From Neurospora tetraspora (lineage: Eukaryota > Ascomycota > Sordariomycetes > Sordariales > Sordariaceae): a stretch of 64,000 bases of DNA. The notes beneath the pieces were generated by a model. It had not been told where the DNA came from. It did no database searches and was given only the letters and a program-made list of their open reading frames with translations. The first letter of the stretch is position 1. The number at the start of each line of letters is the position of its first letter. Both the position numbers and the translations under genes were made by a program. This document shows, in pieces, positions 1-12,932 of the stretch. The stretch lies in assembly GCF_033439725.1 (NCBI RefSeq), contig NW_026944384.1, forward strand, positions 6,324,001 to 6,388,000, written 5' to 3'.

Positions 1-447
1 CAGTCAGGTCAGTGTGGACGCCGACAGCTGACAAGTTGAAGGAGAAGGATTGGAAAACACAAGACACGCAGACACGAGACGCAAGAATGAGAGCACGAAA
101 ACAAGAGAGCTGCGGGCATTGCGACGTGAAGAGATAAACTGAGATTAAGTATATAAAGCGTGGGTATTTAACGAGAGAGATCTAAATGTGCGAGAGCCCA
201 AGGTAGAAACGATTGAACCCGTGAATGAAAGAAGAGAAGAAAGATGCAAATGCTGCCACCGACCACCCAAGCCCAAACCAGAACGCCGTTGTAAGCCAAA
301 AGACAACAAACCGTAACTCCGAACCGTGACCACTCCCCCAAGTTTTCATCACCGACAACCAAAGATTAGCACCCGATTTGACTTGCTCAAGTCCCCTTCC
401 CCCTCCCCTTCTTCCTTCCCGTCACCACCAACCCTGCCATATAGCAT
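1..447. other. No gene seen
   Basis: Short overlapping reading frames occur on both strands, but none has the C/G-ending codon bias of the real genes here. The last part is the 3' flank of the DUF3455 gene, which reads leftward. A pyrimidine-rich stretch lies at about 395-435. Confidence 0.5.
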
Positions 448-1247
448 CTACTCCTCATAAAACCAATAAAAAGCCGTATACGGCACACTCTGCACTCCCG
501 TCCCCGCAACAGCACACCCCTCCGAATTGCCCCCCGCCGTCAAAACCCTGTACACCAAATTCACTCCCTTACTCTCCCCCTTCTTACTATCCGTCAACCT
601 CAACCACGCCACAGCCCCCGTATCCAACACGCCCTTATCCGCATCTTTAGGCGCGCTGACATCACCCGTCTTCAACACGCTGGCCCTCATCCCGGAAGCA
701 TCCAGATCAAACGTTGGCGTGCCAGTCGAATCGAAGAAGTGGTGCCCCGCGTACTTGAGGGATGGGTAGTCGGCTAGTCCCTTGAGGTCGTCGTGCGCGG
801 GGAAAGGAGCGGTGGTGTCGGCTGAGTAAGAGGAGTTGGAGGGCCGGTTTAGGGGCACGGGGCGGTCCCAGAGGAGGAGGTGGGGGAGGGAGTTGAAGGC
901 ATTGGAGGACAAAGCGGTTTTGGAGAGGCCCGGGTAGAGGGTGGTGACGTCGTAGAGGACGGCGAGAGCGCCGGTGGCGGAGGGGGTGGCATCGGGTGCG
1001 CTGCAGGTGTAATTTTGGATGCCGTGGCCGAGGGCGATTTTCTTGAGGCGGGCGGTGGGGGAGGGGGCTACGAGGTCATCGCCTGTGATGATGAGTTAGT
1101 GAAAGTTGACGAGGGAGGGAAGTGAATGGGGGACTAACCTCCTGTGCTGGGAAGAGTTGGTGTTAGGGATTTGCAGGGACCCTTTGTGGGAGCAGCGTAT
1201 GCTATTGTTGTGAAGGCAGCAAGCAGCAGGCTCTTTGTGGAAACCAT
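448..1247 (-). CDS. Secreted DUF3455 family protein
   Basis: Two exons on the minus strand: 1139-1247 and 448-1082, joined across a 56-nt intron (donor GTTAGT, branch CTAAC, acceptor CAG). The product is about 247 residues. Residues 1-18 form a signal peptide ending Ala-Tyr-Ala before Ala-Pro. The body carries DUF3455 features: a C-terminal Tyr-Arg-Val-Leu-Thr-Ala-Gly-Gly stretch, a Cys-rich point near it, and a Trp-Leu-Arg-Leu segment. In fungi this family is often mislabelled 'malate dehydrogenase'; its activity is unknown. The signal peptide suggests an extracellular or cell-wall role. The start was chosen because it gives the signal peptide and the intron restores the frame exactly. Family call is from recognition of sequence pattern, splicing is read from the sequence. 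Confidence 0.85.
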
Positions 1248-1451
1248 TTTGACTGTTAGAAGTCGTGAAGTGATGGTCGAGTGTCGAGAAGCTTTTGATG
1301 GAGGATGAAGCAAGTATTAAAGCTTCGAGAAGGCGTGAGATCAACCGACCAAGGGGATAAGGGTTGAGTAACAAGACGGCGTAGACAAGACAAGACTAAG
1401 ACCGATGATCATGACTCCAAAAAGTTGGGATAAAAACGGCAGGCTTCCGAA

Positions 1452-1460
1452 GTATATATG
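1452..1460 (-). promoter_or_regulatory. Possible TATA-like element of the DUF3455 gene
   Basis: An AT-only run reading TATATA on the minus strand lies about 205 bp upstream of the DUF3455 start codon. The distance leaves room for a 5' leader. Weak evidence: many fungal promoters lack TATA boxes. Confidence 0.25.
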
Positions 1461-4400
1461 GTAACCCAGCGAGGCAGAGACTAAGAGTGGGTGTGAGTGG
1501 GTGGTGTGGACCGGGGCCGGATCTTAGGCCATTGACCGGGGATAATGGTGAGGACGGGGGTCAGAACGTGGCTGTCAACACTAGTCTAAGCACGGCCGGT
1601 TGTCCGCTGACCTGGACAAGGGCGAGGCCCAGGGTAGTGACCGGGGCAATATTGTACTGTAGAAAAGAAGCAAACACATCTCTAAGCGATATGCAGAACC
1701 AGTTGAATGGGTCTGAAGGGGCTCTGACAGTGTTGTTTTGTCTTTCTGCAGGAGGAGAACAACCGTGTGTTCTCTTACACTGGCAAAAAGATGTCGTGAT
1801 GATCCGGGGAAGATGGATGAGGAGGATGGATGAGGCCCATGCTCATATCTCATGTCCCATGTAGTAGTATTGATACTATGCTAAGACAGAAGAGAAAGGC
1901 AATTTTTAAGCGGCCGTTTGTGAGTTAAGATGAAGGATGAAAGGTATCCGTTCGCAAAGTGTACGTACCCATGAGGCTTCAATATTGCAACCTATAGCTC
2001 CCACGGCTGACATGGCACCAAGGACTTGTACAAGGCGTCTCTCCGGCAAGTGTCCGCCGTTGGACGAAAACGGGTGCAACAGTTCATTGTTGATGTCGAC
2101 GCGATGGTGCCGGTGGCCGTTCCTCAGTCCGCTGCTGTGTCTGTCAATTGTTTCGGTGGAGGCAAAATGCCTTGGCTGTGTGTCCAAGGGCCAGTGGGAG
2201 AAGATGGCGCTTGGCCGGGTCAACGGGCCTCATGAGGTAGTGTAAATGAGGGACTGTTGACGGCGCCAAACTCGGCGGGCAAAATGCCGTGGCTCTCTGG
2301 CCTTTTCCGGTTCTCTTGGACTGCCTGTTGACCAGCTGGAACATTCACTCTGGACTGTAGCGTGATGCTCTGGCGAGACCTGCGGGCTCCGAAGCAAGGA
2401 CCCGAGACATGTCTTTGACGACGGCAGGACGGCAGACGGGTCGCTGGAATATTGACACCGTGGTGAAAGAAGTGGCGACAGCCTTGAGGCGGCAATCATT
2501 GAGCTGGCAGAATTTTCTTAGTGTAGTGGGCAAAAAAAGAAGCAAGCGGAAGTCAGAACGGTGAAGAAAGTCACATTCGCTTGACATTTGGTGAAAGGAG
2601 GACTTGAGGTTGTCGCAAAAGGTCGGAGCTCGGAGTCGCTGCTGTCCACTTTCGTTTTCCCCCAGCTCCACCAAGCAGATGCGCGGCTAACTCATTAAAC
2701 TTGGCAGATTTTTCCCTCCTCTGATTGGCGGATTGTCTGCAAAAGGAAAGCATTAGGCCCGTTAGGGATTAGCCCAATCTGCACCCGCTTAAAGCACTCG
2801 ATTTAGCCCAGGAATCTCCGCCCAGCGTCGTGTCCACCATTGACGGCGCATCTTCTCTCTCCCACCCTCGTCTTCCTCTCAATTTGGGTATTTTTGGCAC
2901 GGAAGAGAGCGGCAACATGCTTCAAAATTCCAGCGAGGGCCCGATATTGTGGTTGCACGCAATCTTGGCTCGCTTGGCCGTCCTCTGTCGGTTGCTTGTG
3001 CGTCCGTCTGCGGCACCACCACAACTTTGATCACGACAAAGCACAAAGGACAAATTCGAGCAACATGACCATTTAGTGCAACTTCGAGGCCCGGAGGCCG
3101 ACGATAGCGAGGAAAGAACTGAATCGGCCGATTGAAACTGACCAATGCTGTTAGGACTGTTTCGTTTCCTCGCTTCTGCACGTTCTTCACGCCCCTGCGT
3201 TCAGTGCACGTTGCCGGCTGCCACTTCCGGCAAGGGTTCAACTTTGCGGATGGACATCAAGGATTTTTCGCACCGACACAAGGCAACAAGATTGCTAATC
3301 TTTGGCTATCGAGCCGAGGCCGAGAACGTCGTGTTTTGTTCTCCTTTCTCCCTGCCATGCTTGCGCTCGGTCATCTCCTTGTTCACTCCCTGTCAGGCAA
3401 CTCTCACAGTGAGAATTCTCCCTCGACAAGGGATGCAAATCGCTTTCCACGCTGTCGGAATCCAACCCGGAAAACTGTTTGAAACAAATGTCTGAAGGCG
3501 AGGATCCTTTTCCGGAGTTCATCACAAACGTCCAGGTGCACGACATGCACAATTGCCCAAACATCACAGCTTCAAAATGAATGAACACACTCATCGCATC
3601 GCAAAGCCACACGGAAACTCTTAGTTACCCATCCATCCCACGAAACACTTTTGGATTTCTCGGCATTCGAAAGAACCAACACGTAACACAGTAAGCTGAG
3701 AAAGAACCATACCAGAAGCCCTTCTCCTTCTACGCCTCAAGCCTGCATTTCAACCTTACCCATCATTCATATCTCCGGATGTCCAAAATCCCGCAATATC
3801 GATGCGATGCATCGCTTCGGACTTTTTCTCCCTAATGACCAAGGACCTTTGTCCTTTGCTTTGTTGCGTACCTAGCCATGCTATCGGTGCTGCATTCCAA
3901 CGGCACGGGGAGGGGATGAACTTTATGGGAGCGAGACCCCTGGAAACACCGCACGGACGGGTTGCCGAGAACCAGCCTACGATGTTCTCGGCCGGAGAGG
4001 ATGCCGAGCCGAGTTGACCAGATGCCCAATCTTTGAAGGATTAAGGCGATTTTACTAGGCCTCTAAAGCATCGGCTATTTTCCAAAGACACTCTAATCTT
4101 CGACAGGAGTCCTCAGCCAAACTCCACAAAGCCCTGCACTGCCCAAGTACCCAAGCTAACCAAGCAGTCGATCCTTCGGAGAACGGACGATCCAGTCATA
4201 TTCTACCGGGCATGACAATGGAACAGGTAGAACCGAGCTTTCAGCCTTGTAGGAACCAAAAAGCAAAAGTCCGGCAGTCAACCGGCCTACTCAACCGGCC
4301 AGGACGGATCAAATGCAATGGCTGCGGTGACCACGGTGCCGACCGGCACTCCCTCTTCGACAACCGCAAAAACGCCCAAAAGGCAGTGCAACATCAAGGT

Positions 4401-7400
4401 GCGGTCAGCACGCCTTCTACACTTTCCGCTTGAAGCCACTCATCAAGCGAGAAGATTTTATGCATATGATCAAAAACATCAATCTTCAAAGGCCGAGAAG
4501 CGGCAATATTCCCAAGACCGGGCTCGACTCCGCTTGCTCCGCACCGCGTCTCTGTGTGACGGCACGAAAAAGCGCCATACAGGACGCTATTCCGAATAGA
4601 GCCATCTACACCACGCTAACGGCGGAGACTGCGCAAGTCCAGCCAATCTTCACTTTTCGTCATGCAGTGCTGGCGCTTACAAGCGCGTTAGCGGAGACGC
4701 TAATGCGTGTTGGTGCAGCTTGTGGAGCTCGGTAATGAAAATGCGACGAGGAGAATGCAACTTCATTCGGGGTTTGCGCGGATGCAATTTCTTCTTTCCT
4801 TTGGGCAACAACTTCAAGATATCATTTCTTCCCCACTTCAAGACTTCGAGAACTTGATACTATCGTCGTACTGCGTAAATGGAGCAATAAAGTTTCCCTC
4901 GCTTCCAATCTTCTATGCACCTCTGCGGCGTCGAGGAAGCCAAGGATCAATGGGATTGGATGGTTGCCGCGAGAATCGAACCATCTGTTCTTTCTCCCTT
5001 CTTGACCTTGTCTTCTTTCGTGCTTCTGAGCTTCGAAAGGTTCCTCTGGCGAGTTGCAACCTTCTTTCGGGTCTTCACTCCTCCTTCGGGAGTTGGATTA
5101 GCCGCGTCGCTTGATGGCTTCTTCCTCTTTCAAGTTTCCCACATCTCGGAAGTCAAGATGGGGGTCCCACGACGGGAGGAGAAGGAGAGAAAGAGAGAGG
5201 AAGAGACTGTGCCGTTGCGGTGCGGCTCGAGTGGAGATGGCGCCGACAAAGCGCAATGTGTGGCATATTCACATGATAGAAGGAGAACAACGTTGTATGC
5301 ATGTTTGTCTTGATGGAGAAGGGAGAAGGTAGGTTGCTAATGCTCTCGCCACCCTTCACACTTTCTTTGTTGTTACCCAAAGAAGCGGACTACTATCGAC
5401 TTGTCATTCCACACCGCAGAATCCGAGTCGAATGGGGTGGGTGCACTTGATGATCTCCCAACACGGTGTTGGAAGCAATGACCCCGCTCCTTACACACCA
5501 TCAGGGCATCACCGCTTCTGGATGTTTCCATTCCAGAGCCTGACATGCCTGCCTGGGCAAGCCTGGAAAAGCCCGAAGCTTTGGAGGCGAACCGCGCTTG
5601 TGTCGCTTGTTGGACAAACAAGATCGACAGGGCCAACAAGGTCCGACAAACCTTGGATGACACATGCCGGTAGCGAGACCTCGTGGCACTGCAGTTGAAC
5701 AAGCGCAAACGGCTGTTAACCCGGTGTGGACATCACGACGGGTGAACCACATTCATGCCTGTCGATAGGCAGTTGCATCATGTACCGGTTGTAACTGATA
5801 CTCGAGGTACTACAATCGCTCCTTTCGAAGACAGATCACGGAAGGCTCACTCAATCTTGTCCTTCTCACGGCCTGGTGTGTGGTTGACATCAACGGGACA
5901 TCACATCCGGGCGTGGGGCCACGGACACTGCAAAAGAAAGTGGAAGTGAGTGTCCCAAAAACTTCCCTTCCGAAGCGGTCCGATGTCCTCCCTTGCCGGA
6001 ATTCCGGTCCCGCTCGCCTTTGAGCGGGAAAGCAAGGGAAGCGATAACAAAGGAAGGAGGCAAACATCTGCCAGGAGGAAGACCATGATGATCATAGAAT
6101 CGTTTTTGAGTCCGTCCTTCAACGGCAAGTGAACCTTGAGGATGTCCAATTCCTTCTAGCCTGTTTCCCGGCCCCGGAAGGCGGCCAGTCTGCCTTGGCG
6201 ACAATACGGCGGCTGTGTTCCTTCCTTCCATGACTGCGGCCGGCTCAATGGCCGTAGCCGCCGCTTTTTCTGTTCGAGTGGACTGGTAGTGAGTGGCAAT
6301 GAAAACGCCTTGGTTAGAGGTACGCTGGGCGGCTGATGTCACTGCCACCTGGTCGGACTTTGACGGGCTGCTTTCTGCCTTTCTACTGGATGTGCATTCC
6401 GTCCGTTCAGGTCCCGGCGGCAACACGATGGAAAAGAAGAAACTAATGGCCAGCTTTGTGGCTGAGCTTCGACTGACACTTGCAAGGGCAATCATGTACC
6501 GAGCTCCGTGGTCTCGGAGTGTCCGGGCAGGCAGACCTAGATCTTGGATACGATGGAAGGACAGACCCGATTAGCGCGAGGTGGGATGAGCTGAGTCACA
6601 TTCACCGAGCTGTCATTGCCTATGTGCCTGGATTCGAGGTTCAAGTTGGGAAACCAAACTCAGGGGACGGAACTGAAACATCAAACCAGAACGCGAACTT
6701 ACGAGCTGCGGCTGCGGTGAGAAAAGGGCAGTGGCTGGAGAAACTTGAGTGCTCTTTCCTTGTACAGGACTCCAGGTACAGTTCTTCTGGAGCTCCTTTC
6801 TCTGCCTGCACATCTAGCGAGTGCTTTGGACCGGACGGGAGAAATTTGACAGTCGGAAGAGGAAGGAAGAACCTGTTACTTGACACATTGGCGAAGGTTC
6901 ATGGCCGAAGGTTCATGTTACTTGAAGGTTGTGGATTGCTGTAGACTGACGAACAAGAGTTACGGTCGATGTTCAGGTTTCGGCCAGTCTCGTCCGATGC
7001 CTCCTTCATGCGTGGTAGATTTTCAAGCGGAACAAGACCTTTGCGACACTCGTGGTGTTCTTGCTTCTGTTGGTGAAATCGTCGGATCTGAGCCAAGCGT
7101 TATCTCTTGTATCGGCTGCCAGAGGCGAAGCGCCATGCGTGAGTCTCGCTCCTTCCATTTTCTGCCAGCATGCCTATCGTGAGATGATAACAGGACCTTC
7201 CGTCAGATATAGCAGGTGCTTCCGACACACTTGTTGAGTTCACTCCGTCATTAGCTCGGTGGACGAAGCGAACAAAGTCGCTGGTAGGAGCAGCCACGCC
7301 TGCCACTCCGATCCTTTTTTTCAGGTATCAACACCCGAGACAGCGCAACTTCCACATCGGTAATCATGCTCTCACTCCGGAGAACAGATGTCCGACGGGA

Positions 7401-7954
7401 CCGGAAAAGCCCTTCCGATGAGCTCATTCGGCCGAGGACAGGGCGCCAGAACCGCTCTGCACCTTTCCAAGCAAAGACTCTAACATTGAATGGGACAAGG
7501 AGCGACTGAACTACACCTCGAAGATAACATCTGGATGGGCTTGTTCTTCCCATACTCAGAGCTGGCCAGGTTGCTTCGTTGGATGACCTCCTCGGGCTGC
7601 TGTCCGTGATCGGTCGACCAATATCATGACCGCAACTGCCATACACAAGACATGAACTGACCCGCAACTGTCTTCGCATTCACGACATGGAAGTCACAAC
7701 ACCACTAAACCATGCAGGTGCTGAACCAAGGAGCGAACAGATAGACAGGTAGGAGACAAGAACTGAGAGCATCCTTGGAGTTCAAATAGAGGTCTGTCCC
7801 CCAGACACTTCATCCATTTGTTCTCCTCCATCACTCATCATTAGTATTCTTCACTTTTGCTTCTCTTGTCCGCCCAACACTCTCTTGCTGTCAACCCAAC
7901 CATTCATTCATTCCCTCATTCTTTGAACATCATCTTTACTTGTTCCGAGTCACC
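1461..7954. other. About 6.5 kb with no convincing gene
   Basis: Both strands contain frames of 60-200 codons (the longest is minus strand 5890-6495), but they overlap one another, lack codon bias and show no recognisable domain or signal. Base composition is ordinary, so this is not a RIP-decayed transposon. It could hold non-coding RNA, long promoters, or genes with many short exons that I cannot resolve. The last 150 bp, rich in CTTT and TCATTC pyrimidine tracts, look like the promoter and leader of the gene starting at 7955. Confidence 0.45.
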
Positions 7955-9409
7955 ATGCATCCCACCACAGTCTTTGCACCCTTGGCCTTGGTCCTGGCCG
8001 GCAAAGCATGGTCCTCCACACACACCCCAGGTGAGTACAAGCATGGCTCTTCTTACTCGAAGGCATTCTGACAAGCGACTTGCTTTCGAGCTCTTCCAAC
8101 CACGGGCAAGGCCGATGCTATTCCTGTGAGGCTCACAGCTCGTGCCATGGCAACTCCAGTTCCCGACGACCAGATGAAGTTGGCTGTTCGTTCGGTGAAT
8201 AACGACTACAAGTGCGCCTGGAATGTCACTTACAAAACCGAGAGTTGCCCTTCAGACAATACGGCTTGTTTCACTCTCGAGGAGATGAACTATTCCTGGC
8301 ACACCCGCGAAGAGTGTGATAAAGATCCCGACTTCAGCGAGATCTCTGACACCACACCTACAGTCATCAAAGGTAAGTGCAAGAATGGCGCTCTCACTCA
8401 ATGGCTTTCTGACCAGCGACATGTGTCCAGCGGGCGACGACTACAAATGCACTTGGAAGCGCACTCGCGACATCGAGGCTTGCCCTTCAAACAATGCGGC
8501 TTGTTTCAGAACCGGGAAGCTGGAGGATGTCTACTACAGCCTCGAAGAGTGTGCCATAGAGCCCGACTTGAACGAGATCTTTGACACCACACCTACAGTC
8601 ATCAAAGGTAAGTGCACGAATGGCGCTCTCACTCAATGTCTCTCTGACCAGCGACATGTGTCCCAGCTTCTTCAGCCAAGGCCGTTGTTATTCCTGTGTC
8701 GCTCAAAGCGCGTGCCCTGGCAACTCCCAACCCATGGGGTAGGTACAACCATTCCCACTCTCATCCATGACCATGCCAATCTGACATTGCCGACATAGAC
8801 GACCTTGGCCCGGTGATGTTCCGCACTGAGAGGCCTGAGACGGCCATTCATGAGATTGATCCTCGCCAAGTTTCGATGTCAACGATGGTGGGGACACAGA
8901 CAATGACGATGGCGGGGACAGGGACAACGACAATGACGTTTGCCACTACCACCACCTCGGAGGTGGTAGTCGCGACTGTCATTGAAATTACCGCCACCAC
9001 TGAGACCTCTGCCGCCATGCCCAGCACAACATCTACCACGCCCATCACGACCACCACTTCAGCCCCAACTGGCACTCCAATGACCACAATCTCGAACCTC
9101 ACGCCTGGCATGAACACAGTTCAGGTCCCCATGCAGTCAGCGGCTCCAGTTGTCGTCATCAGTGCTCCGTCAGACTCGTACTCATCAGGCTATACGACTG
9201 AGACTGTTTGGTCCTCCGTGTGGGAGCCCAGAAACACACCCATCAGTACAGTTACCAGGCCCGTTGCTTATTACGTCCCTCAATCCAACCCCACTCAAAC
9301 ACCAGCTTCCACCGGGAAGAGCAGCGGTGCTTCAACAGCGCGATCAGGGGCTGGTGTCATTGTCATGGCAGGTGTCGGTGCGTTGGCCGCGTGCTTCATG
9401 ATGTTTTGA
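7955..9409 (+). CDS. Secreted, likely GPI-anchored Ser/Thr-rich protein with duplicated Cys domain
   Basis: Five exons: 7955-8030, 8091-8372, 8431-8607, 8667-8738, 8799-9409. All introns are 58-60 nt, phase 1, and keep the frame; product about 405 residues. Residues 1-20 form a signal peptide. Two copies of a small domain follow, each with four Cys in identical spacing (C-x10-C-x6-C-x15-C: Cys 67, 78, 85, 101 and Cys 126, 137, 144, 160) and each ending Asp-Thr-Thr-Pro-Thr-Val-Ile-Lys. Exon 4 repeats the start of exon 2 (Lys-Ala then Ile-Pro-Val). Residues from about 215 onward are a Thr/Ser/Pro-rich stalk likely to be O-glycosylated, and the C-terminus is a hydrophobic tail after Ser-Gly-Ala, typical of GPI attachment. 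Probably a cell-wall or surface protein. The domain family is not recognised. Confidence 0.8.
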
Positions 9410-9744
9410 GGGTGAGGATGTGGTTGGCAGCAGCAGAGTGGATGATAAGGATCTGGATGACAGGTTCCCGTCTACTCGGTGGACTTGAGACAACCGGTTG
9501 CACTTTTGCGATTGTGCGCGCATGATTGTACACACAGCACCAACTTCCTATATCCGGGGGTATCAACATATCTAAAGGCGACCCGGAGCCGTCCCTAAAG
9601 AGTCTAGTAGTAGTAGTAATTCAACATAATTCGCTCCAAATGCTGTTTTTGCCGTCTATCCGTGACATGCATTGCCCCTGTGTCTATAGTATCCATGCAT
9701 TGTTCTCTCCATGCTGACTTGCTTTCTTTCTTTCTGTCCTTGGT
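9410..9744. other. Convergent intergenic region
   Basis: The 3' ends of the GPI-type gene (+) and the thioesterase (-) face each other across 335 bp. No gene is seen, and no terminator can be assigned with confidence. Confidence 0.5.
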
Positions 9745-11400
9745 TTAACCCAGATGGAACTTGCCAATGGCACCATCCTCGCCACCGTCGAACAAGGAGT
9801 TGACGCCATCCAAGGCAGCAAAGTGCTGGGCATACTCCATGCCCTTTCTGCGCTCGTACTCGACGCGCTTCCAGTCCCACTCGCTGTTCTCATCAATCTC
9901 GCCAAGGTGCTCGGGGGTACCGGTGCCCGTCTCGCCGCCGCGCCATCCATCAGCAGGACGCTCAGGAAGCAAGCCGTTGGCCTCGATGACGATGGAGGGG
10001 TGGATAGTGAAGCGGCCGAGCTTGAAGACGTACTTGCTGATGGCGGTAGCGTAGACGTACTTTGAGAAATCCTTCTCCTCGACCTCCTTTCCATCCTCAG
10101 TCCTGACGATCTTGGGGCGCGTAGGACCAAACTTCCTGCCATCCCAGCTGGTAGGCTTCACCTTGCCCTTGACGATGTAATGGGTAACGATATACAACCA
10201 CTTACGATCCCAAGACAAAATCCGACTCCACATCTCATACCCCTTCATAGGCGGGATCTCCCGTCTAAACGAACAGAACACGGCACCAAGACCGATACCA
10301 AACCCTCCCTTAACAAGGTTGCCCTGGGGATCAAGAACGAGCTTGTTCTTGGCATTGTCACCGACCACGGACATGGCGGGACCCAATAAGTGGGTGACCA
10401 AGTGAGAACGGGAGACGTCCAGGTCGGCGAAGTAAGTCGAGTTGGACTTGTGCAGGTTGTAATCGGTTTCGAGCGGGGAGGTGTAGGAGGAGGTTATGGA
10501 GGGGTGGAAGAGGGAGTTGGGGCCGAGGGGGGTGGGGGGGCGGCGGAGGAGGTGCAGGAGGAAGGCGTGGAAGACGCGGATCTGGATTAAGGGGGGTTGT
10601 CAGTATTTGGATGAAAACAGGAGGGAGCTGGAACGGCGGGGGGGTGAAGGGGTGAAGAGGAAGGAAGACGACGGCCGTGGCAGCGGAAGCAGAGAGGGAG
10701 GGGGGGGCCCAGGGCAGACAGACACCGGACCGGGAGCGGGAGCGGGAGCGGGAGATGGGAGAAGAAGAGGAGGCAGAGGCAGAGACAGCGCCAAAGCAGC
10801 CCAGCCCCGGATCGGATGGATCATCGGACCAAGTCAGGCCAGGCCAGGCCAGACCAGACCAGACGGCGCGGAACAAGGCGAGGCCACAAAGGAATGGTGG
10901 TATAAGCAAAGAGAAGCAGCACAGCGCCGCACAGCGCCGCAAAGCACCGCACGCTACCGCACGCGACCCCAAGCCATACCACCCACCAGTCTCGCAAAGC
11001 CACCCCGACCAGGGCAGCTATCCATCCGCCCCAGCTGCCTCTCTCTGCCCAGTGCTCTCCTCTCCTCTCCTACCCTTCTCCTCTTTGCCCTCCCACCCTC
11101 CCATCCAACCACCACTCCCAGCTACAAACCATATAGACAGACACCAACCAACCAACAACCAGGGGAGACGAGACGGGTAATATGTAAGGTACTCACATGC
11201 CACATGAACGGGAAATTCTTCCAGCTCAGCCCCATATAAACCACCAACAAAATGCGACTGACGCTGCCCGGGCCCGTAAAGAAATCGGTGGCCCAGACGG
11301 CCCAGTCGACGTACATCAGCCGGTGGACGCCATAGAGGAGGCCGGCGGTCGAGAGCGGGAGGATGACGGGGTAGAAGAGGGAGAGGGTTCCGACTGCCAT
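9745..11400 (-). CDS. THEM6-like hotdog thioesterase superfamily protein
   Basis: Two exons: 11197-11400 and 9745-10581, joined in phase 0 over an unusually long 615-nt intron (donor GTGAGT, branch ACTGAC, acceptor CAG). Product about 346 residues. The first exon encodes a hydrophobic segment (about residues 5-30), likely a membrane anchor. The second begins with the hotdog-fold signature: Glu-Thr-Asp-Tyr-Asn-Leu-His followed by Tyr-Phe-Ala-Asp-Leu-Asp-Val-Ser-Arg, the THEM6/4HBT_2 arrangement. These proteins are predicted acyl-CoA thioesterases of lipid metabolism; substrate is unknown. The intron is GC-rich with a GGGAGC tandem repeat, and I saw no further exon in it. Confidence 0.8.
10732..10755. 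repeat. GGGAGC hexanucleotide microsatellite
   Basis: Four perfect tandem copies of GGGAGC, inside the long intron of the thioesterase gene. Confidence 0.9.
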
Positions 11401-12932
11401 TTTTGCGCGTGTTCGGGGGTCGTCGTCGGGGGAGAAGGGTGCGGTCAGCCGGGGCTGAGGTTAAGGACCGGGTTGGTGGTGACCGGAGGAGAAGGATGAA
11501 CGGTCGGGGAGGACTCGGAGGGAGGACCGGTCGGTGGAGGGGATCGACGCCGTGGAGGTCGATAGGCGGGACGACCGGGCCGAGGGGATGGAGGACGGGC
11601 AACGAAAAGCCGTCGGCGCAAACCACCAAACACAAGGACAACAAGGACGACGATCCAAAGAGCGGAGGACCGAAGGAAGCAAAAGAGAGCACTTCCACAC
11701 TTTGCGGCGACACCAGGGGCAAAGGCGACGGCGGTGGACATCATTTCTATTTATTCTTCTCTTTCTCTAGGATACTACAGTAAACTACATATCTAGCGTA
11801 TCGCGCGGTATTGGGTATTGGTTATCTCCGATCTGGACGGGGCGACGGGGCGGGACCCAGTTTACCATTGAAGTGTTGTTCGGTGGGTGGGTCTTTTCAG
11901 GTTCTCGTTCCGCAGCGGTTCAGGTCTCGACGCGTTCTCGAAGTCTTTTTTTTTTTTTTTTTTTTTTTTGTTGAGACGATCGATTGGTTTTCAGGTCTTC
12001 CGTCGTTTGCTTGTTGTCGGAACTCGGAAAGTTTGACAAACGCGGGTTTGATTCGATTCGCGAAATGGTCGGTAGCGTTATGTATGATTGGCGAGTTACA
12101 ATTGCGCGGCGGACGCTTGCGTGGCAGCGTTGGGGGAATTTTTTCGATTTCGAGATCCCCTTGGAAAATGTCGAAGATGCCGAGGTAACTTTTTTTTGTT
12201 GGTTTAGTGTTTGAGGGAAGGGCAGGGGATGCTGGGCGAGTTGGAAGGCTAGAATGTTTCAGGGGTTGGCTTATCTTATCGGCCGCGGGTTGTGGATTGC
12301 CGGCGGCATCGGCGGGCCAGTGTTAACGTCAGTGTACCTTTGAAAACTCGCCAATTCGCCAATTCCATCCATTGGCCCCTTTTCGCTATTTACAAATTGG
12401 AAGCGACCATCCGAGCTTACTCGGACTATACAAAGTTGGATTCCGAGAGCGCTCGGGGGTTGTGACATAAATCGTCTTAATATCTATCCGGACCGCCCGA
12501 GAACTCACTGACTCTTCAAGTACCAAAGAACAAATGGATCATCTGAATGCTCCAATATAGCACACGGTCCAACCAACCGGATGCCGTCTCAATGCACAAA
12601 GCGGGTACCTGACCGAAGCGAGGATATCGCTGCCAGCGAGCGATGCGAGAGCCGAAGCCAAGCGACAGGGTGCGTCCGAAGAGCATCGGGAGATCAACTA
12701 GGCCGAACCGCCGTGTCGGAGAATACTAAAGAATTCAGTTCCTGGACGGGGTTTTGAGAAATGCGTCTTTTGTTCTGTAGATTCCGTCTGGTATTTTGAG
12801 ACGATTTGTTAGGCGATACGACGTCATTAGACCCTTTACTCTGTTCACGGTGAGAGACCCTGATAGTGCTGCTCGCTAAAAGGGCCTTGAATAAGAGCCT
12901 CAATTAACAGCGCTAACCCACTGCCACTGCAG
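11401..12932. other. Divergent intergenic region with poly-T tract
   Basis: Lies between the divergent thioesterase (-) and PaaI-like (+) genes. A run of 24 T occupies 11946-11969. Frames here (for example 11811-12188 +) run through the T tract and show no codon bias. No gene is seen; it most likely holds two promoters. Confidence 0.5.
11946..11969. repeat. Poly-T tract (24 T)
   Basis: Uninterrupted homopolymer upstream of the divergent thioesterase genes. Such poly(dA:dT) tracts often exclude nucleosomes in fungal promoters; that role here is inference. Confidence 0.9.

Noticed and set aside
5890-6495. 201-codon minus-strand frame
   Set aside because: No codon bias, no domain, and overlapping frames on the other strand are equally open.
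7251-7679. 142-codon minus-strand frame before the GPI-type gene
   Set aside because: Arg/Ser-rich low-bias translation with no recognisable domain; overlaps the promoter of the gene at 7955.
10582-11196. Extra exon inside the long thioesterase intron
   Set aside because: Frames exist but none has matching splice sites that keep the hotdog frame.
11811-12188. Plus-strand frame across the poly-T tract
   Set aside because: It translates the T24 tract as poly-Phe; no gene-like features.
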